Part shown: piece after piece, positions 52,897 through 63,384 of the stretch | Numbering within the stretch: the first letter of the stretch is position 1 | Layout: each line of letters opens with the position of its first letter | Origin: Spartinivicinus poritis | GTDB taxonomy: Bacteria; Pseudomonadota; Gammaproteobacteria; Pseudomonadales; Zooshikellaceae | Reading direction: 5' to 3' | DNA length: 64,000 nt | Assembly: GCF_028858535.1 (NCBI RefSeq) | Contig: NZ_JAPMOU010000004.1 | Location: 1 to 64,000 of the forward strand | Program-made: the position numbers and the translations under genes | Notes under the pieces: model-generated | The model's database searches: none | Seen by the model: the letters and a program-made list of their open reading frames with translations, nothing else | Told to the model about the DNA's origin: nothing

Positions 52897-54762
52897 ATGT
52901 ATCGGCTTTCCCACTTTTTTCTTATCTTTTTTTGCTTCTTTTCAGTTAATTTACAAGCCGGGCTTGATGACTTATTTGGAAATAATGACGACCCTGCCAG
53001 TTATCTTAGTGATGCAGAATTTTTACCTGTTGAAGAAGCCTTCCAGATAAGTGGCCAGCTGATTAATCAAGAAGCTCATATTACTGTCAAAGTCACCCCC
53101 GAACACTACCTCTACAAAGATCGCTTTCGCTTTCAGTCACTCACTGATGGAGTAAGCCTAAAAGAGCCGATCTACCCTAAAGGTGAATTTAAATTCGACC
53201 AATTTGCACAAAAAGACCTGGAAGTTTACCCAGCAGATGTCGTAGTAAAAATCCCCCTCAGCCAAACCAAAGCTATTTCAGAATTGGCTGTCACTTTTCA
53301 AGGCTGTGCGGATGCAGGCTTATGTTACCCACCTCATACTATTAATTTAGCTTTAACCCCTGGAAACACTGCATCAGCAGAAGCATCAACTACAACCAAT
53401 GAGTCTCGGTCAGCTAATACCTCCGCTAAACAAGTTACTGCGGTGCCGCCTTCAGAAAAATCTCAACTTTTCTCTCTGCTTTCCTCTGGCAGCTGGGCTC
53501 TGATTATTTTTTCATTTATTGCTGGAGGCATTGCCCTAAGCTTTACCCCTTGCGTATTACCCATGGTGCCTATTCTATCCAGCCTGATCATTGGCCAGCA
53601 AAAGCAGTCTACCTCTCGAAGCAGAAGCCTGTGGCTGAGTATTACTTATGTAGCAGGAATGAGCTTAATCTATACATTACTTGGCGTATTGGTTGGCACG
53701 CTAGGGATTAGCTTCAATTTGCCAGCAAAGCTTCAGTCTGCATGGGTGCTAGTGCCATTTGCTATTTTCTTTGCCATTTTATCGTTAAGCATGTTTGGCT
53801 TATACACTTTAAGCCTACCCCAAGCACTACAAGCAAAAGTTCATGCCATGAGCGAACAACAAACAGCAGGTGCTTTCACTGGGGTATTTATTATGGGAAT
53901 GCTATCAGCTGTTATGGTTTCTCCTTGTGTTTCAGCCCCGTTAATAGCAGCGTTAACTTATATCAGCCAAACGGGCGACCCACTGATTGGTGGTGTTGCA
54001 CTGTTTAGTTTGAGTATTGGGATGGGTATTCCACTGATTTTAATTGGTGCAGGTGCAGGCAGCTTACTACCCAAGGCAGGTGCCTGGATGAACGCCGTGA
54101 AAAATGTATTTGGCGTAATGCTACTAGCAGTTGCAGTGTGGATGCTGGAAAGAGTACTACCAGGCCCTGTCACCTTAGTGCTTTGGGCTGTGTTATTAAT
54201 TGGTAGTGCTGTGTATATGGGGGCGCTACAGTTTGAAAGAACCAAAGGCTGGGCTGCCTTATGGCAGTCTCTGGGTATTGTCATGATGGTTTATGGTGTC
54301 TGCTTGATTATAGGTGCCGCTCAAGGCCAGCAAGACCCACTTCGCCCCCTCTCTTTTGCCAGTAAGGTGAACGCAAGCCCTGCCAACAGCAACCAGGGTT
54401 TTACTAAAATTTACACAACCCAGGAGTTACAACAGGCACTAGCTAAGGCTAAAAATCAGCAAAAGCCAGTCATGGTTGATTTCTACGCTGACTGGTGTAT
54501 TTCTTGTAAAGTTATAGAGAGAGAAGTTCTTCCTGCAGACAATGTGAAGCCTCTTCTTACCCAATTTTCACTAATTAAGCTTGATATCACCGCTTTCAAT
54601 CAAGACCAACAACAACTGCTCAAACAATACTCAATTTTTGGCCCACCAGCGCTGCTTTTCTTCAGCCGAACCGGTGAGGAGCTAGAAAATCTTCGTGTAC
54701 AGGGAGAGATAACCGCTAACTCCCTGGAAAATCACTTAAGATCGACGCTAAATCGCAGCTAA
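52897..54762 (+). CDS. dsbD: Thiol:disulfide interchange protein DsbD
   Basis: 621 residues. A signal peptide is followed by the periplasmic alpha domain with Cys137 and Cys143 (FQGCADAGLCYPP). Eight membrane helices (about 195-470) form the beta domain, with the redox Cys in FTPCVLPMVPILSS and MVSPCVSAPL. The C-terminal thioredoxin-like gamma domain carries DWCISCK. All six redox cysteines are present. DsbD carries electrons from cytosolic thioredoxin to periplasmic DsbC/CcmG. The gene opens the conserved dsbD-aroQ-acc block. Confidence 0.96.
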   Translation: MYRLSHFFLIFFCFFSVNLQAGLDDLFGNNDDPASYLSDAEFLPVEEAFQISGQLINQEAHITVKVTPEHYLYKDRFRFQSLTDGVSLKEPIYPKGEFKFDQFAQKDLEVYPADVVVKIPLSQTKAISELAVTFQGCADAGLCYPPHTINLALTPGNTASAEASTTTNESRSANTSAKQVTAVPPSEKSQLFSLLSSGSWALIIFSFIAGGIALSFTPCVLPMVPILSSLIIGQQKQSTSRSRSLWLSITYVAGMSLIYTLLGVLVGTLGISFNLPAKLQSAWVLVPFAIFFAILSLSMFGLYTLSLPQALQAKVHAMSEQQTAGAFTGVFIMGMLSAVMVSPCVSAPLIAALTYISQTGDPLIGGVALFSLSIGMGIPLILIGAGAGSLLPKAGAWMNAVKNVFGVMLLAVAVWMLERVLPGPVTLVLWAVLLIGSAVYMGALQFERTKGWAALWQSLGIVMMVYGVCLIIGAAQGQQDPLRPLSFASKVNASPANSNQGFTKIYTTQELQQALAKAKNQQKPVMVDFYADWCISCKVIEREVLPADNVKPLLTQFSLIKLDITAFNQDQQQLLKQYSIFGPPALLFFSRTGEELENLRVQGEITANSLENHLRSTLNRS

Positions 54763-54980
54763 CTCCTGCAAGCTTGAGCATTTGCTTCTATAATTACCAG
54801 TTCAGCCCTAAAAACGGAAAAAGTTACGCGATCTTGCATACAATATTAGAGACTTTGCTTTTAAAGTCTTTAATCATGCAAATAGTGGACAGCAGCTGCC
54901 ATTTTATGCACAATCGGCCGTTACATTTTTGATCATTAACTCTGTCATTACCCGTTACTGTCAGCACAAGCGAACAAAGG

Positions 54981-54999
54981 CAACTGCTGACAGCAGTTG
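54981..54999. promoter_or_regulatory. 19-bp perfect palindrome upstream of aroQ
   Basis: CAACTGCTG-A-CAGCAGTTG is a 9+1+9 perfect palindrome 69-87 bp upstream of the aroQ start. No T-tract follows. It could be an operator or a transcript hairpin in the 305-bp dsbD-aroQ gap, which otherwise shows nothing convincing. Confidence 0.5.
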
Positions 55000-55067
55000 A
55001 GTATGACCTCAGTCGGCATGATTTGTAGTACAAGCGGAGACAGCTCAAACGTTGAGAGCCTTAACTT

Positions 55068-55508
55068 ATGGCAACAATCTTAGTGCTGCACGGGCCTAAT
55101 TTAAATTTATTAGGCACTCGGGAACCAGCTATTTACGGTTCAACTACTTTAGACGATATCAACCAAACCCTGACCACTCAGGCTGTTGATCATGGTCATC
55201 ACCTACAAACACTGCAAAGTAATGCAGAGTACGAGTTAATTGAACGGATTCATGACGCAAAGCGTGAAGGGGTTAACTTTATTATTTTTAATCCTGCGGC
55301 TTTTACGCATACGAGCGTGGCACTGCGCGATGCATTATTAGGGGTAGAGATTCCTTTTATCGAGGTTCACCTCTCTAACGTCTATCAACGTGAACCTTTT
55401 CGGCACCATTCTTACTTTTCGGATGTTGCTGTTGGGGTGATTTGTGGGCTGGGTACTCAAGGCTATGCGCTTGCGCTACAGGCAGCCATCAAACATCTAG
55501 AAGACTAA
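55068..55508 (+). CDS. aroQ: Type II 3-dehydroquinate dehydratase
   Basis: 146 residues, cytosolic dodecamer-type enzyme of the shikimate pathway (3-dehydroquinate to 3-dehydroshikimate). [20 protein letters not shown] holds the catalytic Tyr23 and Arg; [18 protein letters not shown] holds the catalytic His101 region; [20 protein letters not shown] closes the substrate site. Length and order are normal. It precedes accB by 148 bp, as in many gammaproteobacteria. Confidence 0.97.
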   Translation: MATILVLHGPNLNLLGTREPAIYGSTTLDDINQTLTTQAVDHGHHLQTLQSNAEYELIERIHDAKREGVNFIIFNPAAFTHTSVALRDALLGVEIPFIEVHLSNVYQREPFRHHSYFSDVAVGVICGLGTQGYALALQAAIKHLED

Positions 55509-55656
55509 GGGCTAAAGAGGCATACCCTCCGCATTTTTAGCCCTTTGCAAAATTTAAGACCAAAAAAGTTTAAAACCAGTAAAGCACAACAAATGTCAGC
55601 ACACTGCTGCTTTGTTTTTGCTTCAACAATAAGTTCAATTTATCCGAGATGACGCT

Positions 55657-56124
55657 ATGGATATTAGAAAAGTAAAAAAACTGATCGAGTTACTAGAAGA
55701 ATCTGGTATTGATGAACTGGAAATTAAAGAAGGTGAAGAGTCGGTTCGTATTAGTCGGCACGCTAACTCACCGATGATTGCTCCTGCTCAATATGCAGTA
55801 GCTGCACCAGCAGCTCCAGCACCTATTACTGCGGCAGCAGCGGCTCCAGTCGAAACAAAGGAAGAGTCTGCACCTGCAGCCAAGCCAACAGGTCATCAAG
55901 TAGCCTCACCGATGGTAGGTACTTTTTATCGCGCACCTTCTCCCAGCTCACCTGCTTTTGTTGAAGTTGGTCAACATGTCAAAGCTGGCGATGTTTTGTG
56001 TATTGTCGAAGCGATGAAAATGATGAACCAGATCGAAGCTGACAAAACAGGCACAATCGAAGCCATTCTGGTGGAAAATGGTCAACCTGTAGAGTTTGAT
56101 CAGCCGCTGTTTACCATCGTTTAA
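55657..56124 (+). CDS. accB: Acetyl-CoA carboxylase biotin carboxyl carrier protein
   Basis: 155 residues. An N-terminal helical dimer segment (1-35), an Ala/Pro-rich linker (about 40-75) and the C-terminal biotinyl domain with the [15 protein letters not shown] site; the acceptor is Lys121. The protein shuttles carboxybiotin between AccC and the carboxyltransferase in fatty-acid synthesis. 29 bp upstream of accC, surely co-transcribed. Confidence 0.98.
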   Translation: MDIRKVKKLIELLEESGIDELEIKEGEESVRISRHANSPMIAPAQYAVAAPAAPAPITAAAAAPVETKEESAPAAKPTGHQVASPMVGTFYRAPSPSSPAFVEVGQHVKAGDVLCIVEAMKMMNQIEADKTGTIEAILVENGQPVEFDQPLFTIV

Positions 56125-56153
56125 ACCGACCCGACAGTAGCAGGATACCCACC

Positions 56154-57494
56154 ATGCTTGAGAAAGTACTCATTGCCAACCGAGGGGAAATTGCACTACG
56201 GATTTTACGAGCCTGTAAAGAAATTGGCATTAAAACCGTTGCTGTTCACTCTAAAGCAGATGAATCACTAATGCATGTTCGCTTAGCAGATGAAAGCGTT
56301 TGCATTGGTCCTAACAACCCTACTGAAAGCTACTTAAATATTCCGGCCCTAATCAGCGCAGCAGAAGTCACTGATGCTGTGGCTATCCACCCTGGTTATG
56401 GTTTTTTAGCCGAAAATGCTGACTTTGCAGAGCAAGTTGAAAACAGCGGCTTTACCTTTATCGGCCCTTCACCTGATGTGATTCGACTAATGGGTGACAA
56501 AGTGTCAGCCATCAAAGCTATGCAAAAAGCTGGTGTGCCCACAGTACCAGGCTCAAATGGCCCGCTGACGGGTGACAAAGAACGTTCACTTGCCATTGCC
56601 CGAGACATTGGCTACCCCGTTATTGTCAAAGCATCCGGTGGTGGTGGTGGTCGTGGTATGCGGGTTGTTCACAGCGAAGCCCATTTACTTAGCGCGATTA
56701 ATGTTACTCAATCTGAAGCCTTAGCAGCTTTTGGCAACGAAATGGTATATCTGGAAAAATTTCTGGAAAACCCACGCCACGTAGAAGTTCAGGTACTCGC
56801 TGACGGCCAGGGGAATGCCATTCACTTAGGTGATCGAGACTGTTCGCTGCAACGTCGCCATCAAAAGGTTATTGAAGAAGCACCAGCCCCAGGAATTCCT
56901 GAAGAAGCGCGCAATGATATTGCCATGCGCTGCGTGAATGCTTGTATTGAAATTGGTTATCGTGGTGCCGGCACCTTTGAGTTTTTATACGAAGATGGCA
57001 AGTTCTACTTCATTGAGATGAATACTCGGGTTCAGGTTGAACATCCAGTATCTGAGTTGGTGACCGGCGTTGATATTGTTAAAGAGCAGTTATTGATCGC
57101 CAGTGGTCAGCCTTTAAGTATCAAGCAAGAAGATATCACCATTAAAGGTCATGCTATTGAGTGTCGAATCAATGCTGAAGACCCCAAAACCTTTATGCCA
57201 TCACCTGGTGAGATCAAGCACTTCCATGCCCCTGGCGGTATTGGGATTCGTGTCGACTCTCATTTATACAGTGGCTATAAAGTCCCCCCTTATTACGACT
57301 CGCTCATTGCCAAAGTCATTAGCTATGGCGAAACCCGAGAAGTCGCCCTGGCAAGAATGCGTCACGCACTGGATGAGTTGGTTGTTCATGGTATTCGTAC
57401 CAATGCACCACTGCATGCAGAGCTAGTAAGAGACGCTAACTTCGCCAAAGGTGGGGTTAACATTCATTATCTGGAACAAAAGCTATCCCATTAA
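56154..57494 (+). CDS. accC: Acetyl-CoA carboxylase biotin carboxylase
   Basis: 446 residues (E. coli 449). Carboxylates biotin on AccB using ATP and bicarbonate. [17 protein letters not shown] opens the pre-ATP-grasp domain; [14 protein letters not shown] is the flexible Gly-rich loop; [16 protein letters not shown] carries the Mg and bicarbonate-site residues. Intact. A 26-bp perfect palindrome follows its stop. Confidence 0.98.
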   Translation: MLEKVLIANRGEIALRILRACKEIGIKTVAVHSKADESLMHVRLADESVCIGPNNPTESYLNIPALISAAEVTDAVAIHPGYGFLAENADFAEQVENSGFTFIGPSPDVIRLMGDKVSAIKAMQKAGVPTVPGSNGPLTGDKERSLAIARDIGYPVIVKASGGGGGRGMRVVHSEAHLLSAINVTQSEALAAFGNEMVYLEKFLENPRHVEVQVLADGQGNAIHLGDRDCSLQRRHQKVIEEAPAPGIPEEARNDIAMRCVNACIEIGYRGAGTFEFLYEDGKFYFIEMNTRVQVEHPVSELVTGVDIVKEQLLIASGQPLSIKQEDITIKGHAIECRINAEDPKTFMPSPGEIKHFHAPGGIGIRVDSHLYSGYKVPPYYDSLIAKVISYGETREVALARMRHALDELVVHGIRTNAPLHAELVRDANFAKGGVNIHYLEQKLSH

Positions 57495-57507
57495 GTAGAT
57501 AGTCATT

Positions 57508-57533
57508 GAGGCGAGCTTAGCTAAGCTCGCCTC
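57508..57533. terminator. 26-bp perfect palindrome between accC and prmA
   Basis: GAGGCGAGCTTAG (57508-57520) is followed without a loop by its exact reverse complement CTAAGCTCGCCTC (57521-57533), 14 bp past the accC stop. A hairpin with a 4-nt loop of 11 bp is expected in RNA. The T-tract is weak (CCTTCAATAATT), so it may be an attenuator, terminator or mRNA-end stabiliser. Confidence 0.65.
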
Positions 57534-57569
57534 CCTTCAATAATTACTCAAATTAAAAACTATCCCCTC

Positions 57570-58451
57570 ATGCCCTGGATTCAAGTCAAACTGGATACAA
57601 CCCGCGACCAAAGCGAAACACTGGAAGATTTACTTCTGGCAATTGGTGCAAACGCCGTCACCTTACAAGACGGCCAAGATCAACCAGTATTTGAGCCAGC
57701 CTTAGGTACAACACCACTTTGGGATAATACCCAGGTCATTGGCTTGTTTGAGGCAAACACAGAAATAGACTTGGTATTGGCATATTTAGCTAATGAACTT
57801 AGCCCACAACCATTACCCAACTACAAAGTAGAAATAGTTGAAGATAAGGATTGGGAACGGGAGTGGATGGATAACTACCATCCTATTCAATTTGGGAAAA
57901 GGCTCTGGGTTTGCCCAAGCTGGCGAGAAATTCCTGACCCTAATGCAGCTAACTTAATTTTAGACCCAGGCCTGGCCTTTGGCACTGGCACTCACCCTAC
58001 CACAGCGCTGTGCTTAGAATGGCTAGGTAACAATGAAGTCACTAATCAACAAGTGATTGACTATGGCTGTGGCTCAGGGATCTTAGGTATTGCTGCATTA
58101 ATTCTGGGTGCAGCCAATGTGGTTGCTATTGATAATGACCCTCAAGCATTAGAAGCAACGATTGCTAATGGCCAGCGTAATAATATAGCAGCTAACCGTT
58201 TATACACCTTTTTACCTGAACAGGCACCTGATCAGCCTGTAGACATTATGCTAGCGAATATCCTAGCAGGACCTTTAATCAGCCTTGCAGAACGGTTAGC
58301 TTCTTTAACCAAAACTGGTGGTAAAATCCTGCTTTCAGGCATCCTCAAAGAGCAAGCTGAAGCCGTAGCAGAATGTTATAGCCAGTGGTTTACAATGGAG
58401 CCACCAACAATCAGGGAAGACTGGGTCAGCATTTGCGGAGTGAAAAACTAA
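57570..58451 (+). CDS. prmA: Ribosomal protein L11 methyltransferase
   Basis: 293 residues (E. coli PrmA 293). Trimethylates L11 using SAM. An N-terminal L11-recognition domain (MPWIQVKLDTTRDQSETLEDLL, 1-60) leads to the Rossmann domain: LDPGLAFGTGTHPTT, then VIDYGCGSGILGIAAL (motif I) and DIMLANILAGPLI. The sequence is complete. Ribosome-binding site is weak. Confidence 0.97.
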   Translation: MPWIQVKLDTTRDQSETLEDLLLAIGANAVTLQDGQDQPVFEPALGTTPLWDNTQVIGLFEANTEIDLVLAYLANELSPQPLPNYKVEIVEDKDWEREWMDNYHPIQFGKRLWVCPSWREIPDPNAANLILDPGLAFGTGTHPTTALCLEWLGNNEVTNQQVIDYGCGSGILGIAALILGAANVVAIDNDPQALEATIANGQRNNIAANRLYTFLPEQAPDQPVDIMLANILAGPLISLAERLASLTKTGGKILLSGILKEQAEAVAECYSQWFTMEPPTIREDWVSICGVKN

Positions 58452-58717
58452 TTCATACTGGTTATGTCGTCATTATTTGCCGTGGTGAGTAGCAACTACA
58501 AACTTAAACCTTAATGGAAACACCTTGCAAATATGAGGTCATATTTTTAGCCAACGCTAGTAATTGTAGTGTCTATAAAGCGAACATAAAAACTGCGAAT
58601 ACCTACACAATACTGGCTATTATTACTAATCATTAGTTAAGATATACCCCATGTGTAGGGCTTAGCCACCCACATTGGGTATAACACCAATTCAGTCGCT
58701 GGGAAGTTACGCGTACT

Positions 58718-60019
58718 ATGGCAGAAACCTGGGTAACCCGCTGTCCTCAATGTGGCACCTCCTTTAGGTTAACCAAAAGCCAACTTAATGCCGCCAACGG
58801 CTCTGTACGTTGTGGTTCCTGCTTGCATGTCTTTCTTGCAACCAACTACTTAGTACCTGAAAAACAGTACTCCCAACAGTCTTCTGCTGTTAATTCACCA
58901 GAGAGCATTTCATCATCAAAACACCAGTCTTCTTCACCACCACAAGTGGATTATGATGAGCAGGGAAACGACAATGGCCTGCTGATTCATGATGATATGG
59001 ATGAAGATGATGATACTGATCTTAGTGATGAAGTGTTGGCCATTGACAAGAAACCTGAGCCTAGCGCTTCACCAGCAAGCAAACCCGCTACTGACCATGA
59101 GCATAATAACAATACTGATGAGTCTTGGGCTCTAGCACTCTTAGAAGAACTAGAGCAAGAGGAACAGCGAGAAGCAGACGTTATTAACCAGCATTCCACC
59201 CAAAAAAAAGCGCAAGAGCACAAATATACTCCAGCGCCTCAACCAGCTGCGACCAGGGCACCTCAATCAACCCCAGCACCAGCAGTCAAGATCAGCAAAC
59301 CTGCTATTGAAACAGCTGAACCGAAAGTTGAGCCTAACGTTGCTAAAAAGCAGGGTGTAGAGAAACCTGCAGTTTCATCTAAACCCTCAGTTGCTGAACC
59401 ACCTACCAGATCATTGGCAGAAGCAACTGCTGTGAAAAGGCAGCCACCACTTGAAGCTTCTACAAACGACCATGATGACCTTTTGGGTGACCTTAAAGCA
59501 GACCCTATTGAGTTGGTTTACCCCAGCAAGTTTGCATGGCTGAGAAAAATCGGATGGTTATCAGTTAACCTGATAGCGATTGCTGCTATTGTCACCCAGC
59601 TGGCCTGGTATAACTTTGACGAATATGCCACTAAGCTCAGTTGGCGCCCGTATTATGCAACCGCTTGCAAACTGATTGGCTGTGAGCTCCCACCACTGGT
59701 TGATGTTGGTAAAGTAGTCAGCCGCAAGTTGATTGTAAGAAGCCACCCTAAATTCCAAAACGCTTTAGTTATTGATACCGTCATCATTAATAAGGCTAGA
59801 TTCCAACAACCTTTCCCACTTATTGAGTTCAGCTTTTCAGACTTAAGTGGCCAGCTGGTTGCCACCAGACAATTTGCACCTGATGAGTATTTATCAGGAG
59901 AAGCAGCAGGCTTGACGATGATGCCTTCAAATGTACCAGTCAGACTATCTCTTGATGTAGTAGACCCAGGCCCTACTGCGGTTAACTACAATATTAGCTT
60001 TTCTCCAACCCCTAACTAA
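58718..60019 (+). CDS. DUF3426 membrane protein with zinc ribbon
   Basis: 433 residues. The N-terminus WVTRCPQCGTSFRLT ... GSVRCGSCLHVF is the MJ0042-type zinc ribbon (CPxC and CGxC pairs). About 40-250 is a long acidic then Pro/Ala-rich linker, a transmembrane helix lies near 280-300 (WLSVNLIAIAAIVTQLAWY) and the C-terminal DUF3426 domain (about 305-430) is periplasmic, ending in FSPTPN. This protein is a regular resident between prmA and dusB. Function unknown. ATG has GGGAAG upstream. Confidence 0.9.
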   Translation: MAETWVTRCPQCGTSFRLTKSQLNAANGSVRCGSCLHVFLATNYLVPEKQYSQQSSAVNSPESISSSKHQSSSPPQVDYDEQGNDNGLLIHDDMDEDDDTDLSDEVLAIDKKPEPSASPASKPATDHEHNNNTDESWALALLEELEQEEQREADVINQHSTQKKAQEHKYTPAPQPAATRAPQSTPAPAVKISKPAIETAEPKVEPNVAKKQGVEKPAVSSKPSVAEPPTRSLAEATAVKRQPPLEASTNDHDDLLGDLKADPIELVYPSKFAWLRKIGWLSVNLIAIAAIVTQLAWYNFDEYATKLSWRPYYATACKLIGCELPPLVDVGKVVSRKLIVRSHPKFQNALVIDTVIINKARFQQPFPLIEFSFSDLSGQLVATRQFAPDEYLSGEAAGLTMMPSNVPVRLSLDVVDPGPTAVNYNISFSPTPN

Positions 60020-60407
60020 GTTAAACCCTATCGTTTTCAAGTTAAGCGGAGCCACCACCTTTCACTCATGTTTAGTCATCATAAATGCTTAAAGACATGA
60101 TTTAACAGAATGTTTTAGAGCAACAGCTATGGTGAGTGAGTTAATGAACAAACCTCAATGAACTAGCCAACTTACAGCATTTACTTAACCTGGCTACTGA
60201 TATCCACAGATTACTGACTTTAAAACAAACAATTTTTTCTTTCAGGTGCTTTATCCATAGCCAGCAACAGAGTATGATAGCCACCCCTTCCAATCAGTGA
60301 AGACGAACCCTAAAAACCTAATCGCTATTCAATCAATCAATAGTATCTGATATGTTTGATTGATGAGGCGATTTGTTTGTAATTTAACCAGATACTAAAG
60401 GCAAACA
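60020..60407. promoter_or_regulatory. Leader region of dusB-fis with a long inverted repeat
   Basis: Within this 388-bp gap, AATCGC (60320-60325) and TCAATCAATCAA (60329-60340) are mirrored by TTTGATTGATGA (60355-60366) and GCGATT (60368-60373), a long interrupted inverted repeat ending 34 bp before the dusB start. It probably affects transcription or translation of the dusB-fis operon, which is strongly growth-regulated in enterics. No other feature recognised in the rest of the gap. Confidence 0.5.
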
Positions 60408-61397
60408 GTGTTTCAAATTGGCCCCTATGCAATTGAACCACCTGTTGTACTTGCACCTATGGCTGGTGTAACTGACAGGCCCTTTCGGCAGCTATGCAAG
60501 CGCATGGGAGCAGGCCTGGTCGTATCTGAAATGGTAACGTCAGATACCCGCTTATGGCACAGTAGAAAATCTCAGCTTCGCCTGGATCATACAGGAGAAA
60601 CTGAGCCTCGCTCCGTGCAAATTGCTGGTGGTGACCCAAAAATGATGGCTGAAGCCGCAGCCATGAACGCCGACCGAGGCGCTCAAATCATTGATATTAA
60701 TATGGGCTGTCCTGCGAAAAAAGTATGTAATAAAGCAGCAGGCTCAGCGTTACTGAAAGACGAACAATTAGTAGAAGCTATTTTAAAAGCGGTTGTTCAG
60801 GCTGTGTCCCTACCGGTCACCCTGAAAATACGCACCGGTTGGGATCAAGCAAACCGTAATGGTATAACCATTGCCAAAATTGCTGAGGACTGCGGTATCG
60901 CTGCACTCGCTGTACATGGCCGAACTCGTGCTTGTGGTTATAAAGGCGAAGCAGAATACGACACCATCGCAGCAATCAAACAATCGATCAATATCCCGGT
61001 TATTGCCAATGGGGATATTCGATCACCTGAACAAGCCAAAGCGGTTTTAGATTACACCGGTGCTGACGCGGTAATGATCGGCCGGGCTGCTCAAGGGCGA
61101 CCCTGGCTATTTCAAGAAATTAACCATTTCCTGCAAACAGGCTCACATTTACCGCCTCCCAGCCTCAGTGAAATCAAAGCAATACTGCTCACACATTTGG
61201 ATCACCTGTATCAGTTTTATGGCGACTATATGGGGATACGTATTGCTCGAAAACACGTCGGCTGGTATTTGGCAGCGCAACCTGGTGGTAGCTGTTTTCG
61301 CAAGCAGTTTAACCAGCTTGAAACAATTAGTGCTCAGCGCGCCTGCGTTCAGGAGTATTTTGAACGTTTAATTAACGGAGAGGACATTGCGGCATGA
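60408..61397 (+). CDS. dusB: tRNA-dihydrouridine synthase B
   Basis: 329 residues starting at GTG, with AAAGG upstream, and [26 protein letters not shown] as the FMN-binding opening. [20 protein letters not shown] carries the catalytic Cys, TLKIRTGWD and [14 protein letters not shown] follow, and a C-terminal helical tRNA-binding domain ends the protein. Reduces U17 in tRNA in E. coli. Its stop overlaps the fis start (ATGA), the classical dusB-fis operon. Confidence 0.97.
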   Translation: MFQIGPYAIEPPVVLAPMAGVTDRPFRQLCKRMGAGLVVSEMVTSDTRLWHSRKSQLRLDHTGETEPRSVQIAGGDPKMMAEAAAMNADRGAQIIDINMGCPAKKVCNKAAGSALLKDEQLVEAILKAVVQAVSLPVTLKIRTGWDQANRNGITIAKIAEDCGIAALAVHGRTRACGYKGEAEYDTIAAIKQSINIPVIANGDIRSPEQAKAVLDYTGADAVMIGRAAQGRPWLFQEINHFLQTGSHLPPPSLSEIKAILLTHLDHLYQFYGDYMGIRIARKHVGWYLAAQPGGSCFRKQFNQLETISAQRACVQEYFERLINGEDIAA

Positions 61398-61714
61398 CTG
61401 CATCTGAAACTACTTCTCAAGAACAAGCTCACTCTGCAACTGAAAACCTTGAGCTTCGTCAACACTTGACTAGCCCAGAGCAAGAGTCACAAACATTACG
61501 TGACAGTGTAGAAAAAGCTCTTAGTAATTACTTTTCTCACCTTGAGGGTCAGTCTGTAACTGATGTTTACCAAATGGTGCTTTCTGAAGTTGAGGCTCCT
61601 CTACTAGAAGTAGTCATGAGCTATGTCAAAGGTAACCAAACCAAAGCTTCACAAATTCTTGGCTTAAACCGAGGTACACTTCGGAAAAAGCTAAAGCAGT
61701 ATGGCCTGCTATAA
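61394..61714 (+). CDS. fis: DNA-binding protein Fis
   Basis: 106 residues (E. coli Fis 98). C-terminal helix-turn-helix [33 protein letters not shown] is nearly textbook; the middle has the activation/dimer region [25 protein letters not shown]. Nucleoid protein that activates rRNA promoters in growing cells. Coupled to dusB by a 4-bp overlap and followed by an intrinsic terminator. Confidence 0.97.
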   Translation: MTASETTSQEQAHSATENLELRQHLTSPEQESQTLRDSVEKALSNYFSHLEGQSVTDVYQMVLSEVEAPLLEVVMSYVKGNQTKASQILGLNRGTLRKKLKQYGLL

Positions 61715-61730
61715 TTAGTTCAAAAAACAA

Positions 61731-61755
61731 AAGGCGGATTATATCCGCCTTTTTT
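61731..61755 (+). terminator. Rho-independent terminator after fis
   Basis: AAGGCGGAT (61731-61739), loop TAT, ATCCGCCTT (61743-61751), then TTTTA. Strong, 17 bp after the fis stop; purH starts 38 bp later, so purH needs its own promoter or read-through. Confidence 0.9.
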
Positions 61756-61792
61756 ATTTAACTTTAAAAAACTGCCACTTTGTAATATCGCT

Positions 61793-63370
61793 ATGCAAAC
61801 TCCAACCATTCGACGCGCGTTGATCAGTGTTTCTGATAAAACTGGCATTGTAGAATTCGCCTCAGCACTTCACCAACAAGGTATTGAAATTCTCTCCACT
61901 GGCGGCACATTTAAACTACTTCAAGAACAGTCCATTCCAGCTATTGAGGTTTCTGACTACACAGGCTTTCCAGAAATGATGGATGGGCGAGTAAAAACCC
62001 TTCACCCAAAAGTACATGGTGCTATTTTGGGGCGCCGAGGCCAGGATGACCAAATCATGGCTGAACATGGCATCCAAGCCATCGATTTAGTTGTTGTCAA
62101 TCTCTACCCCTTTTCCCAAACCGTTGCAAAGCCAGACTGTTTACTAGCCGATGCCATTGAAAATATTGATATTGGTGGCCCGACTATGGTACGTGCAGCA
62201 GCGAAAAACCATAACGATGTCGCCATCGTTGTTAATAGCACGGACTACTCAGACGTATTAAAAGAGCTGACAGAAAATAACAATGGTTTGAGTGACCGTA
62301 CTCGTTTCGATTTAGCAGTAAAAGCCTTTGAGCATACAGCTGGCTATGATGCAGCCATTGCTAATTACTTAGGCAAACAAGTATTGCTATCAGGCGATCA
62401 AACTACTGATTTTCCTCGCACACTAAACTTGCAGTTCAATAAAGTGGAAGATATGCGCTATGGTGAAAATCCTCACCAGCAGGCCGCTTTTTATGTGGAA
62501 GCAAACCCAGTAGAAGCCAGTGTCGCCACTGCCAAACAGTTACAAGGTAAAGCACTCTCTTTCAATAATGTAGCTGATACAGATGCTGCTTTAGAGTGCG
62601 TCAAATCCTTTGCTGAACCCGCCTGTGTCATTGTTAAACATGCCAATCCCTGTGGAGTCTCCGTGAGCAGCGATATTTTGCAGGCCTATAACCTAGCCTA
62701 CCAAACTGATCCTACCTCAGCTTTTGGTGGCATTATCGCCTTTAACCGGCCACTGGACTCGCTCACCGCTCAAGCCATTATCGAGCGCCAGTTTGTTGAA
62801 GTAATTATTGCCCCTGAAATTGATGAACCCGCTTTAAACATTCTTAGCCAAAAGCAGAATGTGCGAGTGCTTCAGTGCGGTGAGCTACCACAGATACCTA
62901 GCCCCCAGCTCGATTACAAAAGGGTAAATGGCGGGATATTGGTTCAAGATAGCGATATCCATCAAATCAGCATAGAAGATTTAAAAGTCGTTACTGATCG
63001 TCAGCCTACTCAAGAAGAGCTGATAGACCTACAGTTTGCCTGGAATGTAGCAAAGTTTGTGAAGTCCAATGCTATCGTCTATGCCAAGAACGGCCAAACC
63101 ATTGGGGTGGGTGCAGGACAAATGAGTCGGGTATACAGTGCCAAAATTGCTGGTATTAAGGCCAAAGATGAAAATTTAACTGTTGCTGGCTCAGTCATGG
63201 CATCCGATGCATTCTTCCCTTTCAGAGATGGAATTGATGCAGCCGCAGCTGCAGGCATTACCGCAGTCATTCAGCCTGGAGGCTCCATGCGTGATGAAGA
63301 GGTTATCCAAGCTGCCAATGAAGCTGGGATGGCTATGGTGTTTACTGGGGTTCGTCACTTCCGTCACTAA
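61793..63370 (+). CDS. purH: Bifunctional AICAR formyltransferase/IMP cyclohydrolase
   Basis: 525 residues (E. coli 529). N-terminal IMP cyclohydrolase domain with [25 protein letters not shown] and [18 protein letters not shown]-terminal AICAR transformylase with [11 protein letters not shown] (Lys-His pair), AFGGIIAFN and [14 protein letters not shown]. Catalyses the last two steps to IMP. Complete. purD follows 14 bp later in the same direction. Confidence 0.98.
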   Translation: MQTPTIRRALISVSDKTGIVEFASALHQQGIEILSTGGTFKLLQEQSIPAIEVSDYTGFPEMMDGRVKTLHPKVHGAILGRRGQDDQIMAEHGIQAIDLVVVNLYPFSQTVAKPDCLLADAIENIDIGGPTMVRAAAKNHNDVAIVVNSTDYSDVLKELTENNNGLSDRTRFDLAVKAFEHTAGYDAAIANYLGKQVLLSGDQTTDFPRTLNLQFNKVEDMRYGENPHQQAAFYVEANPVEASVATAKQLQGKALSFNNVADTDAALECVKSFAEPACVIVKHANPCGVSVSSDILQAYNLAYQTDPTSAFGGIIAFNRPLDSLTAQAIIERQFVEVIIAPEIDEPALNILSQKQNVRVLQCGELPQIPSPQLDYKRVNGGILVQDSDIHQISIEDLKVVTDRQPTQEELIDLQFAWNVAKFVKSNAIVYAKNGQTIGVGAGQMSRVYSAKIAGIKAKDENLTVAGSVMASDAFFPFRDGIDAAAAAGITAVIQPGGSMRDEEVIQAANEAGMAMVFTGVRHFRH

Positions 63371-63384
63371 GGTTAAATAACAGA

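Noticed and set aside
54824-55048. Minus-strand frame of about 74 codons between dsbD and aroQ
   Set aside because: Cys/Ser/Tyr-rich composition unlike real proteins here, no ribosome-binding site and it spans the aroQ promoter region and its palindrome.
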